A DNA stretch of 64,000 nucleotides from Pelagimonas sp. (GTDB lineage Bacteria; Pseudomonadota; Alphaproteobacteria; Rhodobacterales; Rhodobacteraceae). A model generated the notes under the pieces. That model saw only the letters and a program-made list of their open reading frames with translations. It was not told where the DNA came from and made no database searches. The number at the start of each line of letters is the position of its first letter. Within the stretch, counting starts at the first letter, position 1. Below, piece by piece: positions 40,361-49,020 of the stretch. The position numbers and the translations under genes are program-made. The DNA lies in NCBI GenBank assembly GCA_025210455.1, contig JAOARQ010000002.1, positions 248,001-312,000 on the forward strand, written 5' to 3'.

Positions 40361-41194
40361 ATGACCGTTGAAGAGAAAAAGGGTGGTGTTCTTGAGACCA
40401 TCAAGACCATCGTTTACGCGCTGCTGATCGCGGGCGTCTTCCGCAGCCTGTTTTTTCAGCCCTTCTGGATTCCCTCCGGGTCGATGAAAGACACCCTGCT
40501 GATCGGTGACTTTCTCTTTGTGAACAAAATGGCTTATGGCTATTCCTACGCCTCTTGCCCTTCGATCATTATTCCCAGCGTAGGCTTGGATCTGGATGCG
40601 CAGAAATTCTGCGGCTGGGCGGATGGCGACAACAAACGTCTGTTCGGCTCCGAACCAGAGCGCGGTGATGTTGTGGTCTTTCGCCACCCTGTCAGCGGGC
40701 GCGATTTCATCAAGCGTCTGATTGGTCTGCCCGGTGATCGTGTGCAGGTGAAAAACGGTGTGGTCTTCCTGAACGGCAGCCCTGTCAGCCAAGAACGCAA
40801 TGGCACCTTTACAGAAATGCAGGCTCCGCAAGGCCCCCACCGCCTGAACCCGCGCTGTGCAAATGGCCCTGTCGGGACTGGCGCGGTCTGCGAAAAAGAA
40901 AAATTTGTCGAAACCCTGCCCAACGGTCGGTCTTATTCTGTGCTGAATATCGGCAATCAGGGATCGGACAATACCCCGGTCTATACGGTTCCTGAGGGGC
41001 ATTACTTCTTTATGGGTGACAACCGCGACAACAGCTCGGATTCGCGCGTGCCGAATATCGCAGGCGGTGTCGGATTTGTACCCTATGAAAACCTGATCGG
41101 CCGCGCCGACCGTATCATGTTCTCATCCGCTGGCCGGTCCATGTTGTTCTTCTGGACATGGCGCGGCGACCGTTTCTTTAAAGCCGTAGACTGA
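40361..41194 (+). CDS. lepB: signal peptidase I
   Basis: 277 residues. One N-terminal membrane anchor ([19 protein letters not shown]), then the catalytic serine in [14 protein letters not shown] and the catalytic lysine in [14 protein letters not shown]; the C-terminal [11 protein letters not shown] box is intact. Removes signal peptides on the periplasmic face. Thirteen bases before rnc. Confidence 0.96.
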   Translation: MTVEEKKGGVLETIKTIVYALLIAGVFRSLFFQPFWIPSGSMKDTLLIGDFLFVNKMAYGYSYASCPSIIIPSVGLDLDAQKFCGWADGDNKRLFGSEPERGDVVVFRHPVSGRDFIKRLIGLPGDRVQVKNGVVFLNGSPVSQERNGTFTEMQAPQGPHRLNPRCANGPVGTGAVCEKEKFVETLPNGRSYSVLNIGNQGSDNTPVYTVPEGHYFFMGDNRDNSSDSRVPNIAGGVGFVPYENLIGRADRIMFSSAGRSMLFFWTWRGDRFFKAVD

Positions 41195-41207
41195 CCCGGA
41201 GCGCCCC

Positions 41208-41885
41208 TTGAAACAATCCGCTGATCTGATCGCCCTGCAAAAGCGCCTAGGACATGTGTTCCGGGATCCTTCGCTGCTGCGCCGGGCCGTCACCCATGCG
41301 TCGATGTCCGGCCCAGGGCGCGAAGACAATCAGCGGCTGGAATTTCTGGGTGACCGTGTGCTGGGCCTTGTCATGGCCGAAGCGCTGCTGAGAGAAGACC
41401 GTCAAGCCAGCGAAGGGCTGCTTGCTCCGCGCTACAACGCTTTGGTGCGCAAAGAAACCTGCGCAGATGTGGCCGCGCAGATTGATCTGGGGGCCGCGTT
41501 GAAGCTGGGCCGGTCAGAACAGATGTCTGGCGGGCGGCGCAAGATGGCCCTTCTGGGCGATGCCATGGAGGCCGTGATTGCTGCGGTCTATCTGGATGGT
41601 GGCTTTGAAACCGCACAAGCGCTGATCCTGCGCCTTTGGGGCGCGCGGATCAGCAATGTCGAAGAAGACGCCAAGGATTCGAAAACGGCGCTACAGGAAT
41701 GGGCGCAGGCGCGCGGGATGCAGCCGCCCAGCTATACAGTAATCGCGCGCGAAGGCCCCGATCACGCACCAGTTTTCACCATCGAAGTGCGCCTTTCAAC
41801 CGGACAGACCGCCCAATCAACGGCCAATGCCAAGAGGCAGGCAGAACAGGCTGCCGCCAAAAATCTGCTGGGGCAGCTTGACTAA
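41208..41885 (+). CDS. rnc: ribonuclease III
   Basis: 225 residues from a TTG start at 41208 (GGAG upstream). Signature [18 protein letters not shown] carries the metal-binding acids; [16 protein letters not shown] is the second catalytic block; the C-terminal dsRNA-binding domain begins at [14 protein letters not shown]. Processes rRNA and structured mRNAs. The TTG may limit expression. Its last eight bases overlap the next gene's start. Confidence 0.95.
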   Translation: MKQSADLIALQKRLGHVFRDPSLLRRAVTHASMSGPGREDNQRLEFLGDRVLGLVMAEALLREDRQASEGLLAPRYNALVRKETCADVAAQIDLGAALKLGRSEQMSGGRRKMALLGDAMEAVIAAVYLDGGFETAQALILRLWGARISNVEEDAKDSKTALQEWAQARGMQPPSYTVIAREGPDHAPVFTIEVRLSTGQTAQSTANAKRQAEQAAAKNLLGQLD

Positions 41886-42759
41886 TCCCGCGCCAGCCTC
41901 AAACGCCAACCTGATCGGCGCGGCCTTTATGTGTGCGTCGATGGCGCTGTTCGCGGTCGAAGACGCCATCTACAAATCAGTGACACAGACCCTGTCTGCG
42001 GGTGTCGCACTGACGGTCTTTGGGGCCAGCGGGCTGATCCTGTTTTTGCTCTGGGCGGTTTACGCGCGTGAAAGGCTTTGGACGCCGGATTATCTGCGCC
42101 GTTCGATGCTGATCCGATCCTGTTTTGAGATCACCGGGCGGCTGTTCTTTGCGCTGGCGCTGGCCTTTAGCAGCCTGTCTTCGACATCAGCGATTTTGCA
42201 GGCAACACCGCTGGTCGTCACCGCTGGGGCCGCGCTGTTCATGGGCGAAAAAGTAGGCTGGATGCGCTGGAGCGCCATGGCCGTGGGCTTTGGCGGAGTG
42301 CTGATGGTTTTGCGCCCAACGCCCGCCTCTTTTGATCCGCTGTCCCTGCTGGCGGTGATTGCGCTGATTGGATTTGCAGGCCGCGATCTGGCCACCCGCG
42401 CCAGCCCGCCACATATGACAAACCGGCAGCTTGGTATTCTGGGCTTTGCCGTTCTGACACTGGCGGGCGTGATCATCTGCCTGTTTGAAAGCAGCCCGCT
42501 CCGCCTGCCCGATCAGACCGAAGCCTTTTGGCTGGTGCTGACCGGCGTGATCGGTGTGGCGGCCTATTCGGCCCTGACGCAGGCCATGCGCAGCGGCGAT
42601 GTCTCGGTGGTTGCGCCTTTCCGATACACCAGACTACTGTTTGCTCTGATCCTCGCCGTTGTCATGTTCTCAGAGCGGCCTGACATCTGGACGCTGGCGG
42701 GGGCGACACTGATTGTTTCCAGCGGGATTTTCACCCTCTTGCGCAGCAAAAAGGCGTAG
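41878..42759 (+). CDS. EamA/DMT family transporter
   Basis: 293 residues from a TTG at 41878 that overlaps the rnc stop ([17 protein letters not shown]), with GGGG upstream; the frame to 41827 would extend deeply into rnc. About ten transmembrane helices in two EamA halves ([36 protein letters not shown]). Substrate unknown. It is inserted between rnc and era, which are usually adjacent in this lineage as far as I recall. Confidence 0.83.
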   Translation: MTNPAPASNANLIGAAFMCASMALFAVEDAIYKSVTQTLSAGVALTVFGASGLILFLLWAVYARERLWTPDYLRRSMLIRSCFEITGRLFFALALAFSSLSSTSAILQATPLVVTAGAALFMGEKVGWMRWSAMAVGFGGVLMVLRPTPASFDPLSLLAVIALIGFAGRDLATRASPPHMTNRQLGILGFAVLTLAGVIICLFESSPLRLPDQTEAFWLVLTGVIGVAAYSALTQAMRSGDVSVVAPFRYTRLLFALILAVVMFSERPDIWTLAGATLIVSSGIFTLLRSKKA

Positions 42760-42828
42760 ACCCCAATATGCTTTGACAAAGCAGCCGTCTCATGCAGTGT
42801 GAATACACTGTATTTTCAGGAGACTATA

Positions 42829-43158
42829 ATGTTGAAGCAACTCACATTCGTATTGCCTATTCTCGCGCTGGCAGCTTGCCAAACCACCACCATGAGCAAA
42901 GAACCCGCCAAAAACCCCTTGGCCCCAGTGTTGGATCGGGTTCTGACCAATGAAAACTCCAAGTTTTCAATCAAATCTGATGGCACATTTACCGGAGACG
43001 CGTCCGGCACTTATGTGGTTGAGAATGGGCAATTCTGCCGAACTGTGATAACACCTAAGAAATGGGCTGGCACCCAGTGTCAGGATGTTGTGGTGGACGG
43101 CGATAAAGTGACCTTTGTCCGCCCCGATGGCAGCAGCAATAGCTATACGATCAACTAA
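42829..43158 (+). CDS. small putative lipoprotein
   Basis: 109 residues from the ATG at 42829 with AGGAG upstream. A lipobox LALAAC places the lipidated cysteine near residue 17; the mature part is about 90 residues with two further cysteines (FCRTVITPKKWAGTQC), probably a disulfide. No family recognised. Own terminator follows, so it may be a separate unit between the transporter and era. Confidence 0.75.
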   Translation: MLKQLTFVLPILALAACQTTTMSKEPAKNPLAPVLDRVLTNENSKFSIKSDGTFTGDASGTYVVENGQFCRTVITPKKWAGTQCQDVVVDGDKVTFVRPDGSSNSYTIN

Positions 43159-43164
43159 CCCCTT

Positions 43165-43189
43165 ATGGGCCGCATGAAACGCGGCCCAT
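43165..43189 (+). terminator. terminator of the small lipoprotein gene
   Basis: A nine-base perfect stem ATGGGCCGC / GCGGCCCAT with a seven-base loop, then TTT. Weak T tract. Confidence 0.7.
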
Positions 43190-43241
43190 TTGCAAAACCC
43201 TGCGCCATACTCTAGGTCAGGCCCATTCAAAGGAAGTGAGC

Positions 43242-44150
43242 ATGACCACACGCGCCGGATTCGTTGCCCTCATTGGTGAGCCTAACGCAGGCAAATCAAC
43301 TCTGACCAATCGCATGGTTGGGGCCAAAGTCAGTATCGTCACCCATAAGGTGCAGACCACACGCGCCCGTATTCGCGGTGTGGCGCTGGAAGGGGATGCG
43401 CAGATCGTCTTTGTCGACACCCCCGGATTGTTTCGCCCGAAACGCCGGCTGGATCGCGCCATGGTCGCAGCGGCCTGGGGTGGGGCGGCAGATGCGGATG
43501 TGATTGTGCTGCTGGTCGAAGCCCATCGTGGTGTCACCGAAGGTGTGGAAACCATTCTGAAAGGTCTGGAAGAGCTTCCCAAGGGGCGTCGTATCGCGCT
43601 GGCGATCAACAAGATCGACAAGGTCGAGGCCCCCGCCCTGCTAACCCTGACCAAAGACCTGAATGATCGTTTCAGCTTTGCCCAGACCTTTATGATCTCT
43701 GCTGAAAAGGGCCGTGGCGTGCAGGATCTGCGTGAATGGCTGGCGGCTGAGGTGCCGGAAGGCCCGTGGCTCTATCCCGAAGATCAGATTGCGGATCTGC
43801 CGCTGCGCATGATTGCCGCCGAAATGACCCGCGAAAAGCTGACGTTACGGCTGCATCAGGAACTGCCTTATCAGCTGACCGTCGAAACCGAAAACTGGGA
43901 AGAGCGCAAAGATGGCTCGGCCCGGATTGATCAGGTGGTCTATGTGGCGCGTGATGGGCACAAGGGTATTGTGCTGGGCAATCGCGGTGAAACCATCAAG
44001 GCGATTTCAAAAGCGGCGCGCGAGGAACTGCAAGAGTTTCTGGGCCGTAAGATCCATCTGTTTGTACAGGTAAAAGTGCGCAGCAACTGGCTGGAAGAGG
44101 CCGAGCGCTATTCAGAGATGGGTCTGGATTTCCGCGACGGGAATGCCTGA
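43242..44150 (+). CDS. era: GTPase Era
   Basis: 302 residues from the ATG at 43242 (AGGAAG upstream). G1 is GEPNAGKSTL, G3 is DTPGLF, G4 is NKID and G5 is SAEKG; the KH domain carries the usual GNRGETIKAISKAARE. Binds 16S rRNA and assists 30S maturation. Its stop overlaps the next ATG by one base. Confidence 0.96.
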   Translation: MTTRAGFVALIGEPNAGKSTLTNRMVGAKVSIVTHKVQTTRARIRGVALEGDAQIVFVDTPGLFRPKRRLDRAMVAAAWGGAADADVIVLLVEAHRGVTEGVETILKGLEELPKGRRIALAINKIDKVEAPALLTLTKDLNDRFSFAQTFMISAEKGRGVQDLREWLAAEVPEGPWLYPEDQIADLPLRMIAAEMTREKLTLRLHQELPYQLTVETENWEERKDGSARIDQVVYVARDGHKGIVLGNRGETIKAISKAAREELQEFLGRKIHLFVQVKVRSNWLEEAERYSEMGLDFRDGNA

Positions 44151-44482
44151 TGGCACGTCTGACAGCGCGGTTCTGGGTAGATGCCTATCTGGCGCGGCTG
44201 CGGTTTCAGGACATTCCGGCCTTTGTTGTGGCGCATGGGGATGACACCGCAGGAGCGGTGCTGGTGAAGCTTTCGACATTGGACGGGCAGGCCCGCGCCT
44301 TTACCCGCACCTTTGATCTGATGACAGGTGATCGCGTCTGGCAGGAACTGACCGCCGGGCCTGAGTGCGATGTGGATCAATCAATCACAAAGCAGCGCAG
44401 CTTTGATCCCGATCTTTGGGTGATCGAAGTAGAAGACCGTCAGGGCCGCCATCTGCTGGATGATGAGGGCATGGCGAACTGA
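44150..44482 (+). CDS. DUF1491 family protein
   Basis: 110 residues. [17 protein letters not shown] and [17 protein letters not shown] resemble the DUF1491 family found in alphaproteobacteria between era and recO. Function unknown. One-base overlap with the era stop implies coupled translation. Confidence 0.85.
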   Translation: MARLTARFWVDAYLARLRFQDIPAFVVAHGDDTAGAVLVKLSTLDGQARAFTRTFDLMTGDRVWQELTAGPECDVDQSITKQRSFDPDLWVIEVEDRQGRHLLDDEGMAN

Positions 44483-44522
44483 TCGCCTTGCCGTTTTGAC
44501 GATTTCCCGACAGGGTAACCCC

Positions 44523-45266
44523 ATGGACTGGCGTGAAACGGGCATATTGCTGAACACTCGCAAACATGGCGAGACCTCATTGATTTTGGATGTGTTTACG
44601 CCAACCCATGGGCGTCATGCCGGGGTGGTTCGTGGTGGCACGTCACGCAAGAAAGCGCCGCATTTACAGCCCGGTGCGCAGCTGGATTTGCATTGGCGCG
44701 CGCGACTAGAGGATCATCTGGGCGCATTCACCTTTGAACCACAGCGCTCGCGCATGGCGGCGGCGCTGGGGGATCGGCTGTCGCTGGCGGGGTTGAATGC
44801 CGTCACGGGCCTGCTGTGCTTTTGCCTGCCTGAACGCGAAGCCTATCCGGCGCTGTACCGGCTGACGCAGGCGCTGCTGGATTTGCTGGGAAACACAGAC
44901 CTGTGGCCACTGGCCTATCTACACTGGGAACTGACGCTGCTGGAGGAACTGGGCTTTGCTCTGGATCTGAACACATGCGCAGTGACAGGTGCGACCGAGG
45001 GGCTGATCTATGTGTCACCTAAAACAGGGCGTGCGGTGACAGCACAGGGCGCGGGGGAATGGGCCGAACGCCTGCTGCCCCTGCCCCCGGTCATGCGCGG
45101 AAAAGAGCCATCGGATCTGCCACATGTTCTGCAAGCGCTTGGCACCACGGGATACTTCCTTGAACACTTTGTTGCGCCCAATTGTGGCAACCGCCCCCTG
45201 CCCGCAGCGCGTGGGGCGCTGCTGTCGCGGCTGGAGGTCATGGCGCGCCCAAATTCCCCTGAATAA
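44523..45266 (+). CDS. recO: DNA repair protein RecO
   Basis: 247 residues from the ATG at 44523. N-terminal OB fold ([35 protein letters not shown]), then the helical domain with LLLxLG-type sequence and [21 protein letters not shown]. Loads RecA onto SSB-coated ssDNA with RecR. Preceded by AGGG. The frame opens further upstream but without support. Confidence 0.92.
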   Translation: MDWRETGILLNTRKHGETSLILDVFTPTHGRHAGVVRGGTSRKKAPHLQPGAQLDLHWRARLEDHLGAFTFEPQRSRMAAALGDRLSLAGLNAVTGLLCFCLPEREAYPALYRLTQALLDLLGNTDLWPLAYLHWELTLLEELGFALDLNTCAVTGATEGLIYVSPKTGRAVTAQGAGEWAERLLPLPPVMRGKEPSDLPHVLQALGTTGYFLEHFVAPNCGNRPLPAARGALLSRLEVMARPNSPE

Positions 45267-45270
45267 CTTC

Positions 45271-45300
45271 TTGGCAGGTTCAAATTTACGCAGGTATACG
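45271..45300 (+). promoter_or_regulatory. possible pgsA promoter
   Basis: TTGGCA (45271-45276) and TATACG (45295-45300) with 18 bases between. Moderate match in the only gap upstream of pgsA-moaD-moaE. Confidence 0.35.
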
Positions 45301-45344
45301 CTGCTCTCTTTTCCCTCGGCGGAAACCACGCTAGGAAGAGCACG

Positions 45345-46013
45345 ATGAAATGGACACTGCCTAATATTCTGACGGTTCTCCGTCTGCTCGCTGCGCCCGG
45401 TGTGGCGATCATGTTTTTGTATTTCTCGCGGCCATTCGCCGATTGGGCCGCGCTGATCCTGTTTATGGCCGCGGCCATCACCGACTGGTTTGATGGTTTT
45501 CTGGCGCGTGCCTGGGGGCAGGAAACCAAAATGGGGGCCATGCTGGACCCGATCGCCGATAAGGCCATGGTGGTGATCGCCTTGATGGTTATCGTTGGTT
45601 ATTCAGACGTTTACTGGACACCCTGGCTGGTTCTGCCCGCGACCTTCATCCTGTTTCGCGAGGTTTTTGTTTCAGGACTGCGCGAATATCTGGGGGATAC
45701 AGCCGGGACGTTGAAGGTGACGAAGCTGGCGAAGTGGAAGACCACGGCGCAGATGGTGGCGATTGCGATCCTGTTTTCGCGCGGGGTGTTTGAACATCAC
45801 TTTGGTATGAATGCCATTGGGATGGATGCCCTGCTGATTGATCAGGTGCTGCGCGGGGATGTCGAAGATGTGAATGGCCTTGCCTTCTATTTTCACGGCA
45901 TGGTCTGGTCAGGCCGTCTGGGGCTTTGGCTGCTGTGGATTGCCGGCGTCCTGACATTGATCACCGGCTGGGATTACCTGCGCAAGGCCTGGCCGCATCT
46001 GAGGGAAGACTGA
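45345..46013 (+). CDS. pgsA: CDP-diacylglycerol-glycerol-3-phosphate 3-phosphatidyltransferase
   Basis: 222 residues; inner-membrane enzyme making phosphatidylglycerol phosphate. The CDP-alcohol transferase motif reads DWFDGFLARAWGQETKMG then AMLDPIADK, i.e. D-G-x2-A-R-x8-G-x3-D-x3-D. Several transmembrane helices. Its TGA overlaps the moaD ATG by one base. Confidence 0.94.
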   Translation: MKWTLPNILTVLRLLAAPGVAIMFLYFSRPFADWAALILFMAAAITDWFDGFLARAWGQETKMGAMLDPIADKAMVVIALMVIVGYSDVYWTPWLVLPATFILFREVFVSGLREYLGDTAGTLKVTKLAKWKTTAQMVAIAILFSRGVFEHHFGMNAIGMDALLIDQVLRGDVEDVNGLAFYFHGMVWSGRLGLWLLWIAGVLTLITGWDYLRKAWPHLRED

Positions 46014-46258
46014 TGGACGTTCTGTATTTTGCCTGGGTGCGCGAGCGCATCGGATTGCCCAAGGAACGTGTGGACACACAGGCCAGAACCGTGATGGAAC
46101 TGGTCGAGGAACTGAAGGCCCGCGAAGAGCGCTATGAAGCTGCCTTTGCCGATATTTCAGCGCTGCGTGTGGCGGTAGATCAGGACCTGACCGATTTTGA
46201 CGCCTCTATCGAAGGCGCGCGGGAAGTCGCATTTTTCCCACCAATGACAGGGGGTTAA
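46013..46258 (+). CDS. moaD: molybdopterin synthase small subunit
   Basis: 81 residues ending in Gly-Gly (MTGG), the end that becomes a thiocarboxylate and donates sulfur to the cofactor precursor. Ubiquitin-like fold; FPPMTGG and VAVDQDLTD fit. ATG overlaps the pgsA stop; the open frame upstream is part of pgsA read out of frame. Confidence 0.94.
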   Translation: MDVLYFAWVRERIGLPKERVDTQARTVMELVEELKAREERYEAAFADISALRVAVDQDLTDFDASIEGAREVAFFPPMTGG

Positions 46259-46261
46259 CCC

Positions 46262-46705
46262 ATGCGCATCGTGGTGCAGGACGCCCCTTTTGACTTTGGA
46301 GCCGAGGCCAGCGCCTTTGCCGATGGCCGTCATGATCTGGGGGCGGTTGTCACCTTCACCGGCATCGTGCGCGATCTGGAAGACGGCGGCCTGCGCGCCA
46401 TGGAAATCGAACATTATCCGGGCATGACCGAACGTGCGCTGGAAAAGATCGCGCGTGAGGCAGAGCAGCGCTGGTCACTGGGCGATGTACTGGTGATCCA
46501 CCGCTATGGGCGTATGGAGCCAGGCGACAAGATCATGATGGTGGCCACCGCCGCGCGGCACCGCAAAGATGCTTTTGAAGCTGCCGAATATCTGATGGAT
46601 TTCCTGAAATCCCGCGCCCCTTTCTGGAAGAAAGAACATAGTCTGGGCACCACCGATTGGGTGGCGGCAAAAGACGAAGATGAAGACGCGCTGACCCGCT
46701 GGTAA
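46262..46705 (+). CDS. moaE: molybdopterin synthase catalytic subunit
   Basis: 147 residues. VVTFTGIVRDLEDGGLRAMEIEHYPGM and VLVIHRYGRMEPGD are split by standard spacing; PFWKKEHSLG carries the active lysines. Forms a heterotetramer with MoaD and inserts two sulfurs. Last gene of the run. Confidence 0.95.
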   Translation: MRIVVQDAPFDFGAEASAFADGRHDLGAVVTFTGIVRDLEDGGLRAMEIEHYPGMTERALEKIAREAEQRWSLGDVLVIHRYGRMEPGDKIMMVATAARHRKDAFEAAEYLMDFLKSRAPFWKKEHSLGTTDWVAAKDEDEDALTRW

Positions 46706-46737
46706 GGCCAAAGGTTAAGGCGAAAAATCAGGTGGCA

Positions 46738-46781
46738 CATTCCATGCACAACCTATGCACATTCCATGCATACGTTATGCA
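46738..46781 (+). promoter_or_regulatory. four-unit 11-bp iteron array upstream of the FadR-type regulator
   Basis: CATTCCATGCA, CAACCTATGCA, CATTCCATGCA, TACGTTATGCA, each 11 bases with no gap. Same order and orientation as the array upstream of the LRR gene. It ends 64 bases before the ATG, just upstream of the probable promoter, a position typical of activator sites. Confidence 0.75.
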
Positions 46782-46808
46782 GAAACCCCCTCTTTCTTAA
46801 AATCGTTA

Positions 46809-46833
46809 TTTTGGTAAGATGACCTCACCAAAA
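46809..46833 (+). promoter_or_regulatory. inverted repeat, probable FadR-family operator
   Basis: TTTTGGT-N11-ACCAAAA, a perfect seven-base inverted repeat, with a GGT-N6-ACC pair inside it, resembling operators of FadR-subfamily regulators. It covers TAAGAT (46815-46820), a plausible -10, so the regulator encoded downstream may repress itself. Confidence 0.55.
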
Positions 46834-46845
46834 CCGTGAGGCCCC

Positions 46846-47616
46846 ATGCCCTTTCAAAAGGTCAAACCCGAAAAACTGTCCAGTGCCGTGATTGATCAGA
46901 TCGAGCTGCTGATCCTGCGCGGCATCCTGCGCCCCGGCGAACGCCTGCCCTCTGAGCGCGAACTGTCTGATCGTCTGGGCGTGTCGCGCCCCTCATTGCG
47001 CGAAGCCGTGGCGGATCTGCAAGAGCGCGGCCTGCTGACCTCGCGCGCGGGGGCCGGGATCTTTGTCACCGAAGTTCTGGGATCGGCCTTTTCCGCGGCC
47101 TTGATCCAGCTGTTTTCCAACCATGACGAAGCCGTGTTTGATTACCTGTCCTTTCGCCGCGACATGGAGGGGCTGGCCGCCGAACGGGCCGCGACCTATG
47201 GCACCGATGCGGATTTGCAGGTGATCGACGAGCTCTATCAAAAAATGACGGCCGTGCATGGCAAGCGCAATCCCAAGGAAGAGGCGCAGCTGGATGCGGA
47301 TTTCCATCTGGCGATCATCGAGGCCAGCCATAATGTGATCATGCTGCATATGATGCGGTCGATGTATCAGCTGCTACGCGAGGGTGTGTTTTACAATCGT
47401 CAGATCATGTTTAAACAGCGCACCACCCGTGAGGCGCTGCTGGATCAGCACAAGGCCATCAACGAAGCCCTGCAAGCGCGCGAACCGCAGCAGGCGCGGG
47501 CCGCTGTGGAACAGCATCTGACCTATGTGGAAGAGGCCCTGTTTCGCGATCGGAAGCTACAGCGAAACGAGGCAATCGCCTTGCAACGGCTTCAGCGTGA
47601 GCGGGATCGTGGATAG
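46846..47616 (+). CDS. FadR-subfamily (FCD) GntR transcriptional regulator
   Basis: 256 residues. The winged HTH at about 11-77 has LPSERELSDRLGVSRPSLREA and a wing ERGLLTSRAGAGIFV; the C-terminal FCD domain has the metal/acid-binding pattern in LDADFHLAIIEASHN and DQHKAINEALQ. This PdhR/GlcC/LldR-like group senses carboxylic acids; the ligand cannot be told here. Three bases separate its stop from the AAA ATPase ATG. An iteron array and an inverted repeat lie upstream. Confidence 0.88.
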   Translation: MPFQKVKPEKLSSAVIDQIELLILRGILRPGERLPSERELSDRLGVSRPSLREAVADLQERGLLTSRAGAGIFVTEVLGSAFSAALIQLFSNHDEAVFDYLSFRRDMEGLAAERAATYGTDADLQVIDELYQKMTAVHGKRNPKEEAQLDADFHLAIIEASHNVIMLHMMRSMYQLLREGVFYNRQIMFKQRTTREALLDQHKAINEALQAREPQQARAAVEQHLTYVEEALFRDRKLQRNEAIALQRLQRERDRG

Positions 47617-47950
47617 AAAATGCCCCGGAAGAAACGCGGAACAAATTTACCTGCGCCGTTTTTGAAGATCCTGAGCCTGCGTGAGGGTGCGCTGGCGGAC
47701 CAGTCGGGCTATCCCTTTGATCTGCCCTGGTTGAAAGAGGATCAGTTTGAGCTGCAGTTTTCAACGCCTGTAACGATCATTGTCGGGGAAAACGGAACCG
47801 GCAAATCCACCCTGATCGAAGCCATCGCAGCGCTCAGCGGCTATGACGAAGCAGGCGGTGGCAAGGGCTATCGCCCGGTGGATCATTCCACCGCCATCGA
47901 CACCAGCGGGGCCGCGCTGGCGCAGGTGCTGCGGGCGGGGTGGCTGCCTA

Positions 47951-48213
47951 GGGTCAGGATGCGTTAATCCTGCGCCACTGGCGTTCGAAAGGCAATAAAG
48001 CAGGGGTTTTGGGCGCGCCGGAACTGGTGGATCCAATTGCAAGCGCTCAACGGCGCTGCTTTGCAGCGTTTCGATCGTCCGGAGGATTGCTCAGTTTTTG
48101 CCCCTGACCTGCGTTACAACCCTTTGAAATAGAACCACTATTCCAGGCGGGCTGTGCCTTGTCAGGACCAAAAACTGAGCAACCAGTGGTGCAGGATTAA
48201 TGCATCCTGACCC
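47951..48213. mobile_element. 263-bp MITE with 31-bp terminal inverted repeats
   Basis: Left end GGGTCAGGATGCGTTAATCC...CACTGG and the right end match as inverted repeats at 29 of 31 positions. A TA lies directly on each side (47949-47950, 48214-48215), the duplication expected of Tc1/IS630-like or some IS5-type transposases. It has no transposase ORF, so it must have been moved in trans. Removing it with one TA restores the host gene. Confidence 0.9.
48087..48182. repeat. inner inverted repeat, possibly a nested element, in the MITE
   Basis: TTGCTCAGTTTTTG followed by two variable bases and CCTGAC starts at 48087; its reverse complement ends at 48182 (20 of 22 match). The 96-base segment could be a second MITE inserted in the first, or an internal stem of the outer one. 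No clear target duplication. Confidence 0.65.
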
Positions 48214-48664
48214 TAAGGTGACGAATGGTTGGTTTTTCAAAGCCGAGACGTTTTTTTCCGTGGCGCGCTATCTGGATGATGCCGCGCGCGAAGGGGGTGG
48301 TGCACCCCCGGATTTTCTATCCTGGAGCCACGGTGAAGGGTTTGTGCGCTTTTTCGAAGAGCGCATGTCTGGGCAAGGGATCTATTTCATGGACGAACCG
48401 GAAAGCGCCTTGTCACCAAAGCGGCAGCTGGAGCTTTTGCGGATTCTTGACCGGATTCAAACGCAGGCCCGATCACAGGTGATCATGGCCACCCATTCGC
48501 CGATTCTGATGGCTCTGCCCGGTGCGCAGGTGCTGGAAATCACCCGGCACGGGCTGTCAGCGGTGGATTACAAAGAGACCCAGCATTTCAAACTGTACCA
48601 GTCGTTTACCGTCGACCCGGAGGGGTTCATAGCGGACGCCCTGCGAGAGGACGATATTCTATAG

Positions 48665-49020
48665 GCTGGCGGTGTTGCCTGACAGAACAGGCTGCATGCC
48701 CTTGGCGCCAAAGCGACGTGGCACGCGGGGCCTGCCGCATAGCATCTGTTCACCCCTGGTGACAAAGAGGCTTGGGTAGGTGGTTTACTCTGGCCGGGGG
48801 ACTTCAATCTGACAGCCGATGCGCGTTGCTGGCGGACCCAATCATCACCACCAGCGCGATGTGGCATTGTCCTGAAACAGTCAGATCACGCGATGGGCTG
48901 GTGGGGCCAAAACAAAGCACCCTATGGGATTTTTGAAAGGCAGAGTATTGGCCTCATAAGGAAAACCCGGGCGTTGCCGCCCGGGTTCAGTTTGTTCACT
49001 CTCCCAAGTGTTTATCGTTA
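48665..49020. other. intergenic region between the AAA ATPase and amtB
   Basis: 356 bases. The last 60 contain the amtB terminator. The rest shows no ORF I trust, no RNA gene and no inverted repeats; its composition is ordinary. It could hold a decayed gene, but I cannot identify one. Confidence 0.5.
48964..48987 (-). terminator. terminator of glnK-amtB
   Basis: AACCCGGGC-GTTGCC-GCCCGGGTT, a nine-base perfect stem, ending in TTTTCC on the minus strand, 34 bases past the amtB stop. Confidence 0.85.

Larger units (their letters stand above)
47620..48664 (+). pseudogene. AAA family ATPase interrupted by a MITE
   Basis: The N-terminal part (47620-47950) has Walker A in IVGENGTGKSTLIEA; the C-terminal part (48216-48664) has the signature-like LSWSHGEGF, Walker B with FMDEPESALSP and the switch histidine in ATHSPIL. 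As it stands the first part stops at a TAA soon after the insertion. Deleting 47951-48215 (the MITE plus one TA) gives one frame of 259 residues through GWLPKVTNGWFF, i.e. the original protein. It would be an ABC-like, SMC-related soluble ATPase with unknown partner. The C-terminal piece could start at an ATG inside the MITE end (48200), but it would lack Walker A. Confidence 0.9.

Noticed and set aside
48200-48664. A separate, intact 154-codon ATPase gene
   Set aside because: Its first four codons come from the MITE end; the rest is the C-terminal half of the interrupted ATPase.
48568-48867. 99-codon minus-strand frame after the AAA ATPase, considered as a transposase or small gene remnant
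   Set aside because: Overlaps the coding end of the ATPase, has no hydrophobic core pattern or known motif, and lacks a ribosome site.
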